Of a stretch of 64,000 bases of DNA, positions 9,147-19,546 are shown in pieces. Made by a program: the position numbers and the translations under genes. Below the pieces are notes generated by a model, which saw only the letters and a program-made list of their open reading frames with translations, searched no databases and had not been told where the DNA came from. This DNA is from a virus. Location of the stretch: positions 32,058 to 96,057 of the IMG/VR virus record IMGVR_UViG_3300031963_011530. The stretch is one strand, 5' to 3'. How positions within the stretch are numbered: position 1 is the first letter of the stretch; each line of letters starts with the position of its first letter.

Positions 9147-12100
9147 TTATCCTGCTGGCAAAGCAATTATTCTTAAATCTTTAACCCTCGGTATTACCGA
9201 AGGATCACGCGAAGTCATAACAATCTTTATTGCAAATGTTTTGAATGTGTCGTAAATAACTCCAGCATCAGAAGTGTAAGTCAATTCGTCACTTGTTAGA
9301 GAAGGTCGGTATTCATATTCTCTAAATTCAGTTTCATCTATTGCGCCACTAACACTAGGATTCAAACATTCAAATTTACCATAAGGTCTATCGGAAAAAC
9401 TTATAATATCAGAACTAGATAAAATTTTATAGAAAACATGAATTTCTGTTCCAACAGGTTTATTGGCAGATAAGAATACCCTCAAATCACCAGCATCAAA
9501 TCCGTCTGTCAAAATAATAGGTTTAGTAATATATCTCGCCAAACATGGTCCACCAGAACTATCAAATTCACTATTTAATACAATAGAGGCATTAGCTGTT
9601 ACAGTTGAACTGTTTGATGTATGTGGATATGAAATATAAAAGTCATCAACATATCCTATACCAGATGAAGCGACATTCATTCGAACCACATTTCCATCTG
9701 TACTATTATTTACAACTATTTCAACATTTGCGCCTTCTCCTGTGGAAGAAATAACAGTAAGCACATTAGCATTTGAGTACTTTGCACCAGCTACAATAAT
9801 ATTAAAATCTTCAGGATTAATTTCACCATTATCAATAAAGTTTTCCCAAGTATTTACATATAAACTCTCTAAAGAAACTAAAGGAGTCACAGCATCGTTT
9901 GAAGTTGAAATTTCTAATCTTACTGTAAAATCATTTTTATCTAGTAACTCTTTTCTTCTATTACCTATAGAATAGAAGGTGTCATCTCCCATACTATAAA
10001 TTGTAGACGGTGTTATATTTCTATAAATTGTTTCTTTCGATGAATTTACTGGTTTAGTAATAACTGAGTAAGAAATTGATATTGGAGAACTAGATTGTGT
10101 TGTAATAGACTTCTCCAACAATCTAAATCTATCAATATAAATTTTTGAATCTTGTTTCTCACTCTGTAATAAAAATGTTGCAGAACTTGTATTGAAAACA
10201 CAACGATTCAATTCAAACATTAAATCTTCATTTAGATATGGAACATATTCCATAGCATTTTGTGATTTATACAAAGTGCCAACATAAGGGTTAACAGAAA
10301 CAGTTTGATTAGTTAATGTTGTTTGTCCCTTTTCTGCTGTCCAAACAACATAATCTGGAGAATCAGTTAATATAACAACAGCATATAATCCTGGTTTTAA
10401 AAATACTGGTGAACTAAAAGTAAAAACATTTTTGGTAGCACTATCATTAATACTAGGTGTGTTTGAGACAATTATTTCACTAGGATATTTTTCAACTACA
10501 GATTCAGGATACCAATAATCAAAAGAAGGTGTACCATTTACTGTAGGTCTAATTTGCACTCTGACTGGAAGGTTTTCATCATCCTTAGCACTAAAGAATA
10601 AATTTACACTCTCCAAATACAATCCATGTGGGTAAGTTTGTTCATCCACAAAAAATGTTTGTGCTAATGGATCGACTCTCCAAGTGCTTGTTATTGTACT
10701 TGTAACTGTTGTCGATTGTAACAATGGTGAAGTAACAGTTCCTACAATTTGATTACTTATTCCAATATTGTATACGGTATCAACTAAAGAAGTTTTTGTT
10801 GTTGTTATACCTGATGATACAAAATTTTTATCGGCAAAAGAAATTGCATCTTTATCATAAGAGTTATTGAAAGACTCCGTTAATCTATAAACTCTTTCTC
10901 CACTTAAGAAAGTGGCTTGTGGTGGATAAAATATTCCACCAATTTGGCCAGCTTTATTTGAAACATTCGTTCCTATACTATAAGAAAATGTTTTTCCTAC
11001 TTCGGAGGAAGGTATTGTTCCTGATACTGTAGCTACTTTAGTAGTAGTATTATAAGCAGTAATTGTGTAAGTGGAACCAATTCCAGTTGCAGGATTTACA
11101 TCAGCGTCAGTAGTTTGAATTCTAACCAAACTTACTGTGTTGCCAGTAATGTCTACACTTGGAGCATCTGCAGCTAATGTAATTGTACTGGATGTTACCG
11201 ATTTTGTATTTCCACAACGATGATCTAATACTGAACTAATAATTTTAGTTTCTTTCGAATCTAGACCATATACATATTTTCCACTCAATGACAAACTACT
11301 TTCATTTACTATAGAAACATTAGCTGATCCCACTTCAGAAACGGCACAAACACCTAAATGGTATATTCCAGTATCTAAAGCATAATTATCTATATGAGTT
11401 GATAATTCAGCATTTGTATTGGCAATTAAAACCATTTCTCCAGATTTAAATGGAGTATTCTGAGTTAAAGTAACTTTTGATGGAACGATAGTGTAGTTAT
11501 CAACTAATGTGCCATCAAAATACGAATAAAATCTCGTTTTAGGTCTTAAAGAAGATCCTATAAAAACTATACCTCTAGGTTTTAAGAAAGGATTTATTGC
11601 TGTGTCTGTAATATAAGATCCTAAATCCTGTTTTGATGTTGACACACCAATCTGATCTGCACTTAATGTTGCTCCTGTTTTAACATAAACTTGATCAGTA
11701 GTGGTTTGTAAATTACCATTTGTATTTCTATTAATTTGTACTGTCTTATTTTCAACTGTGGTTTTTGTTTCAAACCAAGAAGAATCTGGAACTTTTGCAA
11801 AAGGACTATCTTTGTCACTTAGCCAAGTTGGATTCTGTTCAGCTACGTAATTTAATCTATCATCAACGAAATTAAAGGCATCTTCTAATCCTTGAACCGA
11901 GTTTAAAGTAACTTTAGCTGTAACACTAGTATCATGGTCACTCGTAAACTCTGGGAAAAGTTTTAACGTTCCATTAAAATTACCATAAAGAGCACTAGCA
12001 ATAGGAATAGTTTTAGTTGCATATGGTTGATCGGCAAATTTTGTGGAAGTATAATTCATAATCAAAGATTTTTGAGTATTTGTACCCACAACCTTATAAC

Positions 12101-15100
12101 TACCAGAAGAAGTACTTTCCGACCATAGGAGTTTAGTCGTACTCATTAAAGAAGCTGGCTTTAATTCTCCATCTTCTACTTTATTTCTATTATCAAAACC
12201 TACATCACCATAATTAGCTTGAACGCTAGTTGAAGTAAAATTGTCAACTAAAATTCCATATTTTGATCTTTCGAGTCCATTAGCATCTAATATTTTAGAA
12301 TCATTAGCATTTTTTTCTAAAGAATTTAAAGAGACATAATATTCCAATCCTTTAATTCTATTTTCAAACGCACCAATGTCCCTCATGGTAAATCTACGAT
12401 TATTTTGGAAATCTACACGAACATCTTTTACATTTTCTGTATACGGGGGTATATACAGGGTGTAAAGTAACATATCAGTTATATCATGTGGAGGAATCAA
12501 AGGTTTAACAGCAGATTGTCCCTCAATAATAGCCATCTCTTTTGATGGTTTTACAACTACTTTATCAACCCTACTTAAATAATTTTCAAAAGAAACTTCT
12601 GCAATTTCATCAGGATCCGGACAAACCGCTCCAGACAAAGTATTTTGAGCAATACCTCTAGTTGGTCTAAAATCAAAAGAAGCTCTTCCAGATAAAATTT
12701 TTCCAGTAGATTTATCGACAAACTTACTTATAGTTGCATATGTAATATCCGAAGTTTCGTTCAAATAAGAATCTACAGTAAATAATCCATCATTTTGAGG
12801 AGATGGTGCTGATCCATGACTCAAATAATTATACATAACATAAATTGAACTGCCAACAGGAGAACTAAATCCTCTTTTTAATTTGATTGTTGCGTGATCA
12901 TAATGAGTTTTTCTTTGTCCGTTATCAAATTCATATCTATTAGTTACGTCATAAAGTGGATCAGTCAACATTGCTGTTGTAATGTTACCAGTAATTGTTC
13001 TCGAATCTATAATTTTTACAATTTCTAATACGTCAGGTACTTGTAAACTAACAGGAACTCCTGGAGTTTTTAATTTCTTAACTGTACCGGCATCTCCCGC
13101 TCCCGTTTCATTATCAAAATAAGTTACACCCAACTCTGGAAAAACATATCCTCCAGAAAAAGCAGTAGTTGTTCCAGTATTAAGTGAAGTTAAACCCGTT
13201 GTAGTATCAATCATATAAGCTACTTTTTCATGTTTACTTACAGATAATGGGTATAAAACTTTTGATCGTATAGCTCCAGTTGATCCATTTTCCGCATTAT
13301 TCACTTTAGTTGTTACTATAAAATCTGCTCTAATACCACCAAAAAGTCCTGTGTTTGTAGGATCAAAATTGACTCTAATTTCAGTGCTACTTATAGCTGA
13401 TACGGTATATTCATTATTAGCTAAACTTAAAACAGTATTTGGTGCTATACTTGGAATTCCTCCAGAAGTATCAGGTCGAATAAAACAAATTATATTATCT
13501 AAAATAACGCTGTCAGATAAAGTTCCTGGAGTACCAGCAAATGCAAAGGTGTCAGTGCCCTCCGGTGCTAAAGTAATAATTCCTGAACCACTTGATGTCT
13601 TATCGCTATAGACTTTTCTTGCAAAAAAATCAAAATTTGTTATTGTATCTTCCTTAATAGCGTCAAAAGGAACATCAAAAATTAATCCTTGTCTGTTAGG
13701 TTCAGTAATAAAAGCATACTTATTATCATCGTTAGTTTTAGAATCATCTGTTATATCAGCACCAAAAATTTTTGAACCACTTCTTTTTATTAATGATTCT
13801 GCAAATTTAAAATCCGAATCAATTGAAAATGCGTTTGAAGAAGGAACAAAAGGTAAAGCTGAAGATAACGTAATTGTTTTTGACGATCCACTCGATTCTT
13901 TAATTCTAACTGGTGCTAAATTTAATCCTGCTCCATCTTTAATACTAAAAAACATTCCCAAATAACTGTTTGCTGGAAGTTGTGCAAAAGATGAAGGTAA
14001 GACTATAACGGTATTAGTAGATCCAGAAGAAGCTACACTTCCTGTTATTGAAGAAGTATTTGCATCAAAAAGATTAACTGTAAACTGATGGGTTGTGCCT
14101 AGATCGGGATTAGAAGATTTGTTATATTTTATCATATTGGCACGAACTGTACCAATTTTTGAAGAATTATATTCTGTCGTAGAAGCAACACTAACACTGG
14201 CATGATTTGCACAATGTATATCCAAAAGTTCAAAGTTGGATATAACTAAGGTTCCATATACGTTTGCTACATGGACATAACTCGAATAATTTGTGGGTAA
14301 ATCATAGTCATTAATACTAGCTGTGGCTCTTCCTCTAGACACTTGTAATTTTGTTGGAGCTATTGTTTGTACCTCATAACCGCCGACATATGCTTTACCT
14401 GGATCCAATGATGCTGTAAAATAATTAGGATCAACGTAATTATTATTTGATGTATCTACGTATTCTTCTTCTAGAGATATTACAAAAGGATCAACAGTAT
14501 AATTACCAGATTCGTCAAATGTTCTTCTTGCTAAAGTCTTATCAATTTCATTGTAAATAGGATAATCAATTTCTTTTGTTTTTACCCCATCAACAATTCG
14601 GATAACTTCGAAAAAAGAAGATTCATCAGCAGAATCTAATGTTCTCTTACTCAATATGGTATTAATTTTAAACCTTGTTGCACCAGGTGCTTGATAATTG
14701 AACGAACCTTGTGCTGGGTCTAATAAAGAAACATCATCAATTTCATCAATAACCAATTCATCAAATTCAATACCTATTCTATAAGAAGGTTGTTTGTTAA
14801 TTGTTTCTGTGTTTAAACCTAATCTATAATATGTTTCTAATACTAAAAATTGAGGACTAACTTTTACAAATTGTCCTTTAAAGTAATAAACACCTTCCTG
14901 TATACTAGCTACATAAGAACGTCCTGTAGCATTTGCATCTTCCAATTCAGCAAAAATATTTTGTCCATAGACTTTTAATTCATCGCCTTCTGCAAAAAAA
15001 TCTCCACTTAAATATTTTACAATTAAAATAGGAAAAATTGTTGAATTATCTATAGCTATAACTTTGGCTCTAATTACTTTAGATGAATTATAAGAAACAA

Positions 15101-15386
15101 TAGTTTTGTCCAAAAAGTTTTCCAAAACAATATCTTGACCACTATATTGACCCTTTAGAATTAGATAATAAGCTCTATCATCTAGGGAAATTTTACCTCC
15201 AGTTATTGGACTTCCATTTTTAAATATGTGATTACCAAACTTTTCAATTTGATTGGACAAGATTGTTTGTAATTGAGTAAGTTCTCTCGCCTGCAAGGAA
15301 TATCCTGGGCGAAAAAGAACTCGCATAAAATTTTTATCTTCATCAAAATCGTCATTATATGGATCGTAATTAAAAAGCTTAGTCAT
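9147..15386 (-). CDS. giant virion structural protein, DUF4815 type
   Basis: 2079 residues. The N-terminus (FRPGYSLQARELTQLQTIL, residues about 27-45) is the signature of the DUF4815 family found in T4-like cyanophage and pelagiphage tail-fibre or baseplate proteins. The remainder is beta-rich with many Thr/Ser/Asn, and near residue 1860 has a GIGY segment like those in the other baseplate proteins here. There are no membrane segments. It probably forms a long fibre or a baseplate-attached appendage. It follows gp8 and precedes the fibre gene, as in marine T4-like phages. Confidence 0.85.
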   Translation of the reverse strand: MTKLFNYDPYNDDFDEDKNFMRVLFRPGYSLQARELTQLQTILSNQIEKFGNHIFKNGSPITGGKISLDDRAYYLILKGQYSGQDIVLENFLDKTIVSYNSSKVIRAKVIAIDNSTIFPILIVKYLSGDFFAEGDELKVYGQNIFAELEDANATGRSYVASIQEGVYYFKGQFVKVSPQFLVLETYYRLGLNTETINKQPSYRIGIEFDELVIDEIDDVSLLDPAQGSFNYQAPGATRFKINTILSKRTLDSADESSFFEVIRIVDGVKTKEIDYPIYNEIDKTLARRTFDESGNYTVDPFVISLEEEYVDTSNNNYVDPNYFTASLDPGKAYVGGYEVQTIAPTKLQVSRGRATASINDYDLPTNYSSYVHVANVYGTLVISNFELLDIHCANHASVSVASTTEYNSSKIGTVRANMIKYNKSSNPDLGTTHQFTVNLFDANTSSITGSVASSGSTNTVIVLPSSFAQLPANSYLGMFFSIKDGAGLNLAPVRIKESSGSSKTITLSSALPFVPSSNAFSIDSDFKFAESLIKRSGSKIFGADITDDSKTNDDNKYAFITEPNRQGLIFDVPFDAIKEDTITNFDFFARKVYSDKTSSGSGIITLAPEGTDTFAFAGTPGTLSDSVILDNIICFIRPDTSGGIPSIAPNTVLSLANNEYTVSAISSTEIRVNFDPTNTGLFGGIRADFIVTTKVNNAENGSTGAIRSKVLYPLSVSKHEKVAYMIDTTTGLTSLNTGTTTAFSGGYVFPELGVTYFDNETGAGDAGTVKKLKTPGVPVSLQVPDVLEIVKIIDSRTITGNITTAMLTDPLYDVTNRYEFDNGQRKTHYDHATIKLKRGFSSPVGSSIYVMYNYLSHGSAPSPQNDGLFTVDSYLNETSDITYATISKFVDKSTGKILSGRASFDFRPTRGIAQNTLSGAVCPDPDEIAEVSFENYLSRVDKVVVKPSKEMAIIEGQSAVKPLIPPHDITDMLLYTLYIPPYTENVKDVRVDFQNNRRFTMRDIGAFENRIKGLEYYVSLNSLEKNANDSKILDANGLERSKYGILVDNFTSTSVQANYGDVGFDNRNKVEDGELKPASLMSTTKLLWSESTSSGSYKVVGTNTQKSLIMNYTSTKFADQPYATKTIPIASALYGNFNGTLKLFPEFTSDHDTSVTAKVTLNSVQGLEDAFNFVDDRLNYVAEQNPTWLSDKDSPFAKVPDSSWFETKTTVENKTVQINRNTNGNLQTTTDQVYVKTGATLSADQIGVSTSKQDLGSYITDTAINPFLKPRGIVFIGSSLRPKTRFYSYFDGTLVDNYTIVPSKVTLTQNTPFKSGEMVLIANTNAELSTHIDNYALDTGIYHLGVCAVSEVGSANVSIVNESSLSLSGKYVYGLDSKETKIISSVLDHRCGNTKSVTSSTITLAADAPSVDITGNTVSLVRIQTTDADVNPATGIGSTYTITAYNTTTKVATVSGTIPSSEVGKTFSYSIGTNVSNKAGQIGGIFYPPQATFLSGERVYRLTESFNNSYDKDAISFADKNFVSSGITTTKTSLVDTVYNIGISNQIVGTVTSPLLQSTTVTSTITSTWRVDPLAQTFFVDEQTYPHGLYLESVNLFFSAKDDENLPVRVQIRPTVNGTPSFDYWYPESVVEKYPSEIIVSNTPSINDSATKNVFTFSSPVFLKPGLYAVVILTDSPDYVVWTAEKGQTTLTNQTVSVNPYVGTLYKSQNAMEYVPYLNEDLMFELNRCVFNTSSATFLLQSEKQDSKIYIDRFRLLEKSITTQSSSPISISYSVITKPVNSSKETIYRNITPSTIYSMGDDTFYSIGNRRKELLDKNDFTVRLEISTSNDAVTPLVSLESLYVNTWENFIDNGEINPEDFNIIVAGAKYSNANVLTVISSTGEGANVEIVVNNSTDGNVVRMNVASSGIGYVDDFYISYPHTSNSSTVTANASIVLNSEFDSSGGPCLARYITKPIILTDGFDAGDLRVFLSANKPVGTEIHVFYKILSSSDIISFSDRPYGKFECLNPSVSGAIDETEFREYEYRPSLTSDELTYTSDAGVIYDTFKTFAIKIVMTSRDPSVIPRVKDLRIIALPAG

Positions 15387-15397
15387 TTATTCCTCTT

Positions 15398-16738
15398 TTA
15401 GAAACTTAAAATAAATCTAATTCTATCTGTTTGGTCTGGATCTCTAGTTACAGGAACTTTATTTGAAACAAATAATATTTTTCCTGAATATAATTCTAAA
15501 GATGGGTTTGTTACATTAATTCCTATTCGTATTGAACCACTACTCAATCCTTTTACTGGTTGATTGGGTGTAAAAGTTCCTTTTAAATTATTAAGGTACA
15601 TAACATTAGTACCCTCATCAAATGAAATGACTTCAGCACTAAATGTGGAATTTTCTAAAGTGTCACCTTGTATAATAACTTCATCGTTATTATAATCTCC
15701 AACACCAGGCGACACTAAAACTTTACTATAAAGTGTATATGTATCAGCTGAAGCCAATGTCTCAGTATTATTAATATAAGGATTGTATACTAAGGAAACT
15801 TCTCTAAATTCATTTTCTGATGGAAAAATTCCACCAACACTACCATCAAAATCGACATTAAACATTACAGTATTTGCATAAAGTTCTTCAACCGGATCAT
15901 AACCATGTCCATTTTGCGGAGATAAAACTACATTAGCTGAAGCACCAGTTCCTATGCCACCCGCAACATCAGTAAATATTAAGTTAGCTGTGGTATAATC
16001 TTTTCCTCTATTTTGAATAACGATATTTACTACATTTCCACCAACAACATTTGCTTTTAAAACGGCATCGGTTCCATCACCAACAATAGTAATTATACTT
16101 TGTGTTGGACCATCAACATAATTGTTTCCAGCATTTCCTATTCTAACGATATCAATACTTCTATTAATTGCAGTTGCTCTAACAAATCTATTATAAGCAA
16201 CCGGCATCCAATCTTGATTTAAAAATTTTTGTTTTTGATCAGAACTTATAGTGTACAAATACTTCCATTTATATCCGTCAGAAGTTATAAAAAATGGTTC
16301 TTCTAAAGAAGTCGCAGATAAAAATAATTCAGGTTCATCCGTAGATGCAATACTATTATTATTATCTAAACATTTGAAAACTTGATTTTTAGAATTTAAA
16401 ACATAAAATGGTGTTCCAATAGGACAAACTGTACAACCATATCTAGAATACACCGTTCCGGATTGCCAATTATACCTCGGAACCACGAAAGAAACATTGT
16501 CTAATTGAATTACCTTCGCTACAATACCCCTATTGTAATATTCAATCAAATCTCTGGTGGATTGTCCGGGAGAAACAGGAGGAGTGTCACCTTGATTCCA
16601 AGGCGTTTGTTTGCCAATAGTCGCAAAAAGATAAGACCTTCGATTTAAGGGCAAGTACGTATTCGCACCAACATCCAATAAATTTATGAATTGTTGTGCG
16701 AGTAAAGTAGAAAAGGTGTTCGTTATTATTGATGACAT
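15398..16738 (-). CDS. 8: baseplate wedge subunit gp8-like
   Basis: 446 residues. The N-terminal half holds the gp8 hallmarks: a wedge-type start (FATIGKQTPW), then a region equivalent to the T4-like VQFVVPRVDW motif, here VSFVVPRYNW, then a Cys-containing turn and a WKYLYTI strand (DGYKWKYLYTIS). Gp8 forms the wedge with gp10, gp7, gp6, gp53 and gp25. Two GxxY/GxGY-type beta repeats lie between residues 200 and 265. It sits between the 931-residue protein and the DUF4815 protein. The start at 16738 has no clear Shine-Dalgarno; GATAAATA lies just upstream. Confidence 0.85.
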   Translation of the reverse strand: MSSIITNTFSTLLAQQFINLLDVGANTYLPLNRRSYLFATIGKQTPWNQGDTPPVSPGQSTRDLIEYYNRGIVAKVIQLDNVSFVVPRYNWQSGTVYSRYGCTVCPIGTPFYVLNSKNQVFKCLDNNNSIASTDEPELFLSATSLEEPFFITSDGYKWKYLYTISSDQKQKFLNQDWMPVAYNRFVRATAINRSIDIVRIGNAGNNYVDGPTQSIITIVGDGTDAVLKANVVGGNVVNIVIQNRGKDYTTANLIFTDVAGGIGTGASANVVLSPQNGHGYDPVEELYANTVMFNVDFDGSVGGIFPSENEFREVSLVYNPYINNTETLASADTYTLYSKVLVSPGVGDYNNDEVIIQGDTLENSTFSAEVISFDEGTNVMYLNNLKGTFTPNQPVKGLSSGSIRIGINVTNPSLELYSGKILFVSNKVPVTRDPDQTDRIRFILSF

Positions 16739-16746
16739 AGACTTAT

Positions 16747-19542
16747 TTATCTCACTTTTTGTACAATTATTGAAACAAAGTTGTTTGTTGTTATTGGATT
16801 AGTGTCAACTAAAATGGTGTTGGCATTCACAAAAGAGACATTTTTCGTTTCATCAAACACCACCCTAATTGTCAAATCGGTGCTAGAAATGCCAAATTCT
16901 GTTTGAGCAAAAATAGTATTTGCATTAAATATACTTTTTACGACTACTGTATTTCCAGAGGAAAGATAGAGCGTTTGGCCATCAACCACATCATGAATAA
17001 AATTAGTTCCGTTACCAGTTATTACATTTGAGCTGGATGAAATATTTGCTGTACCATTTATGGTTTTTTCTAAATTTTTTAAAATAATTAAATTGCCAAC
17101 AGAAACTTCAGATTGCACGTTTGGAGTTATTGACGTTGACACTATACTATTAGAAATATTACTTATATTAAATGTATTTGAATGATAATCTTGCGTTAAA
17201 TAGATTATTTGTACATTTTGATCAGAAGCATTTTTTGAATTCGTATCAATTTTAGTTACAAAAGTTTTTGTTCCTAATGGATGTACAGTTTCTTGCAATG
17301 TTTTCTTAAATTTATAATAATCATTTTCTGTATTAATTATATACGAGAAGTTATGATATTTTTTATCATCTTGAAATTTTTGATCCGAACTTGGTTGACC
17401 ATCGGTATTCAAGTAAATTCCAGGATATCGAATCAATCCATTTTCAAATTTGGCTGTTGCCTTAGCCTTACCATCGCCGTAGAACAACGAGGTCACAACA
17501 TTTCCTGTGGTTAAATTATCATCAGATTTTATAGATAGACTAGAATCAAAAGTTCCTGTATAATTATAAACTCTTAATGAATTATTTGATGTTGAATATT
17601 TGTCCACATAAGCAGACCAACTATAATTTGTATTCGATGCTCCTTGATAAACAAATGTATTCGCTACATAAATTTGACCTTCGGTAACATCAGTTAATGA
17701 TATGTCAGCATTTCTCAAAGAAATAATTGGAGCAGAAACATAATCATAACCGTAACTTATAACTCTTATACTTGATATTGCACCAATTCTAGTTGTAGAA
17801 ATTTCTTTATTTAATCCTTCACCTAATATTTCGGATACTTTTAATACTGCATTTTGTCCTCCACCGGGAGAATTAACTGTTACGGTTGGAAGGTCAATCA
17901 TAGTATAACTTTCACCACCTCTAATATAATCGGATGTTTCATTGAAAGTTATTGTTTTAATTCCATTATTTCCGGCATGTACAGAACTAACATTCGCATT
18001 AGCTCCATATCCTCTACCAGTACTACTAAAAACTAAAAAATCCCCAACAGAATAACCATTTCCACCATTGACTATTTGAATTCTACCTAAAGATCCAACT
18101 TCGGTTAATTTCCTTCTATTTAATTTATATACTGAAAGATTGTTTATATTATTTTCAAATTCATCAAAAAAAGTTATTGTGTTTGAACTTACGTTGGCTA
18201 CAATTTTTATTTCTTCATATCTATTTCTTAAAAATAATTTTACTGTTTCTCCAACTTCAAAAGAGTTGGTTAAATCTTGAGACTCATCTCTCAAAACTCT
18301 AGTGCCCTTTACGGCAGTAGTTGAATTTATAATTAATGTATCATCAAGTTCTTCCATATACAAACTATAAATGTCCAAATCGGGTTGAGTTTTATACCCT
18401 CCACCAGAAGATTCTACGGTAATAAAAGATATGGGAAAAACATTCAGTGTTTGTTTCGTAGTCAATTCATTTATCGTTTTATTGTCATTTACATTATCAA
18501 TTCCGTCAATAGTTGAAGAATAGAAAGATTCTATTGTTATATTACTTACGTTTATTGTTCTATAAACTTTTTCATCCAACAGTAATATTTTAGCCTTAGC
18601 TTCAGAACCTAATAATATATCTTTAAATCCTCCAGTAAAATCAAGAATTGAGGAATTTTGATATAATGCAGGATCCCTAAATCCAAAACCTCCATTAGTA
18701 ACAACAACATCATCAACTGAACCCTGTAATACATTTCCAACTGTAGCTATAGCACCAATAGGATTACCAGAACTTGGATTCAATCCACCTATAATTGTAA
18801 CTGGATCTCCTTCATATCTTAATTCTGGATCATATCCATTGTAATACAATCCTCTATTTTTAGGATCAATTTTAATTTCAGATAAAGATCCAATTAATTT
18901 AGCAGTAACAAAATCTTCATTTCCATTTGTTCTTACTATAGTTGTGCTTACATTTTCTCCAGTCAAAAATAATTTATTAATATTGGAAATGTATAATTCT
19001 ACATATTCTATTCCTAACTGTCGGTCAACCGATTTTATAACTTTTTCAACGATAGCTGTTGCTTTTGAATTTGTTCCGGTAATTTTACATTTTTCAATAT
19101 CAAAAATATTGGTATCACCAGTCTCAACTCTTAACGATAAAGGTAATACCCATTTTCCGTCAGAAACTTTTAATATTTGTTCTTTTGGAAAATAAATTTC
19201 AATATCTTCATTATATAATATTCTAAATAAAAACTTTACTGATTCTGGTGTTCCTTTTGACCTATAAAATTCTCCTACATTTTTTATAAAAGTTCTTTTA
19301 TCTAAAAGAATTTCTTTTGGAAAATATGGTAAAACTTCTTTTGCTATTTCATTTAAATAGTAATCATCGACCAAATCTAAATCTTTAGACTGTTCTAAAG
19401 TTTTGACTTCGTATAATGCATTATTACTACTTTCTAACCATTTATAGTATTTTTCTAAAAAAATGACAAACTTGGGGTTATCAGACCTAATAAAATCAGG
19501 TAGTTGACTTGAAACTAAATTGGAAACAATTAATTCTGACAT
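16747..19542 (-). CDS. large baseplate/tail structural protein
   Basis: 931 residues. The N-terminus (LPDFIRSDNPKFVIFLEKYY, then RTFIKNVGEFYRSKG and IYFPKEQILKVSDGKW) is that of a large virion protein conserved in marine T4-like phages, placed between gp6 and gp8. The rest is beta-rich, with several turns of the type GGGY, GNGY and YGYDY followed by a strand, suggesting a chain of small beta domains. By position it could take the place of the T4 gp7 wedge protein, but I cannot show homology to gp7. No lysozyme or metal site is seen. Confidence 0.75.
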   Translation of the reverse strand: MSELIVSNLVSSQLPDFIRSDNPKFVIFLEKYYKWLESSNNALYEVKTLEQSKDLDLVDDYYLNEIAKEVLPYFPKEILLDKRTFIKNVGEFYRSKGTPESVKFLFRILYNEDIEIYFPKEQILKVSDGKWVLPLSLRVETGDTNIFDIEKCKITGTNSKATAIVEKVIKSVDRQLGIEYVELYISNINKLFLTGENVSTTIVRTNGNEDFVTAKLIGSLSEIKIDPKNRGLYYNGYDPELRYEGDPVTIIGGLNPSSGNPIGAIATVGNVLQGSVDDVVVTNGGFGFRDPALYQNSSILDFTGGFKDILLGSEAKAKILLLDEKVYRTINVSNITIESFYSSTIDGIDNVNDNKTINELTTKQTLNVFPISFITVESSGGGYKTQPDLDIYSLYMEELDDTLIINSTTAVKGTRVLRDESQDLTNSFEVGETVKLFLRNRYEEIKIVANVSSNTITFFDEFENNINNLSVYKLNRRKLTEVGSLGRIQIVNGGNGYSVGDFLVFSSTGRGYGANANVSSVHAGNNGIKTITFNETSDYIRGGESYTMIDLPTVTVNSPGGGQNAVLKVSEILGEGLNKEISTTRIGAISSIRVISYGYDYVSAPIISLRNADISLTDVTEGQIYVANTFVYQGASNTNYSWSAYVDKYSTSNNSLRVYNYTGTFDSSLSIKSDDNLTTGNVVTSLFYGDGKAKATAKFENGLIRYPGIYLNTDGQPSSDQKFQDDKKYHNFSYIINTENDYYKFKKTLQETVHPLGTKTFVTKIDTNSKNASDQNVQIIYLTQDYHSNTFNISNISNSIVSTSITPNVQSEVSVGNLIILKNLEKTINGTANISSSSNVITGNGTNFIHDVVDGQTLYLSSGNTVVVKSIFNANTIFAQTEFGISSTDLTIRVVFDETKNVSFVNANTILVDTNPITTNNFVSIIVQKVR

Positions 19543-19546
19543 TTTT

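Noticed and set aside
16739-16746. GATAATAA-type sequences before gp8 and gp25 as late promoters
   Set aside because: They overlap stop codons inside a compact operon and differ from TATAAATA; AT-rich chance is a simpler explanation.
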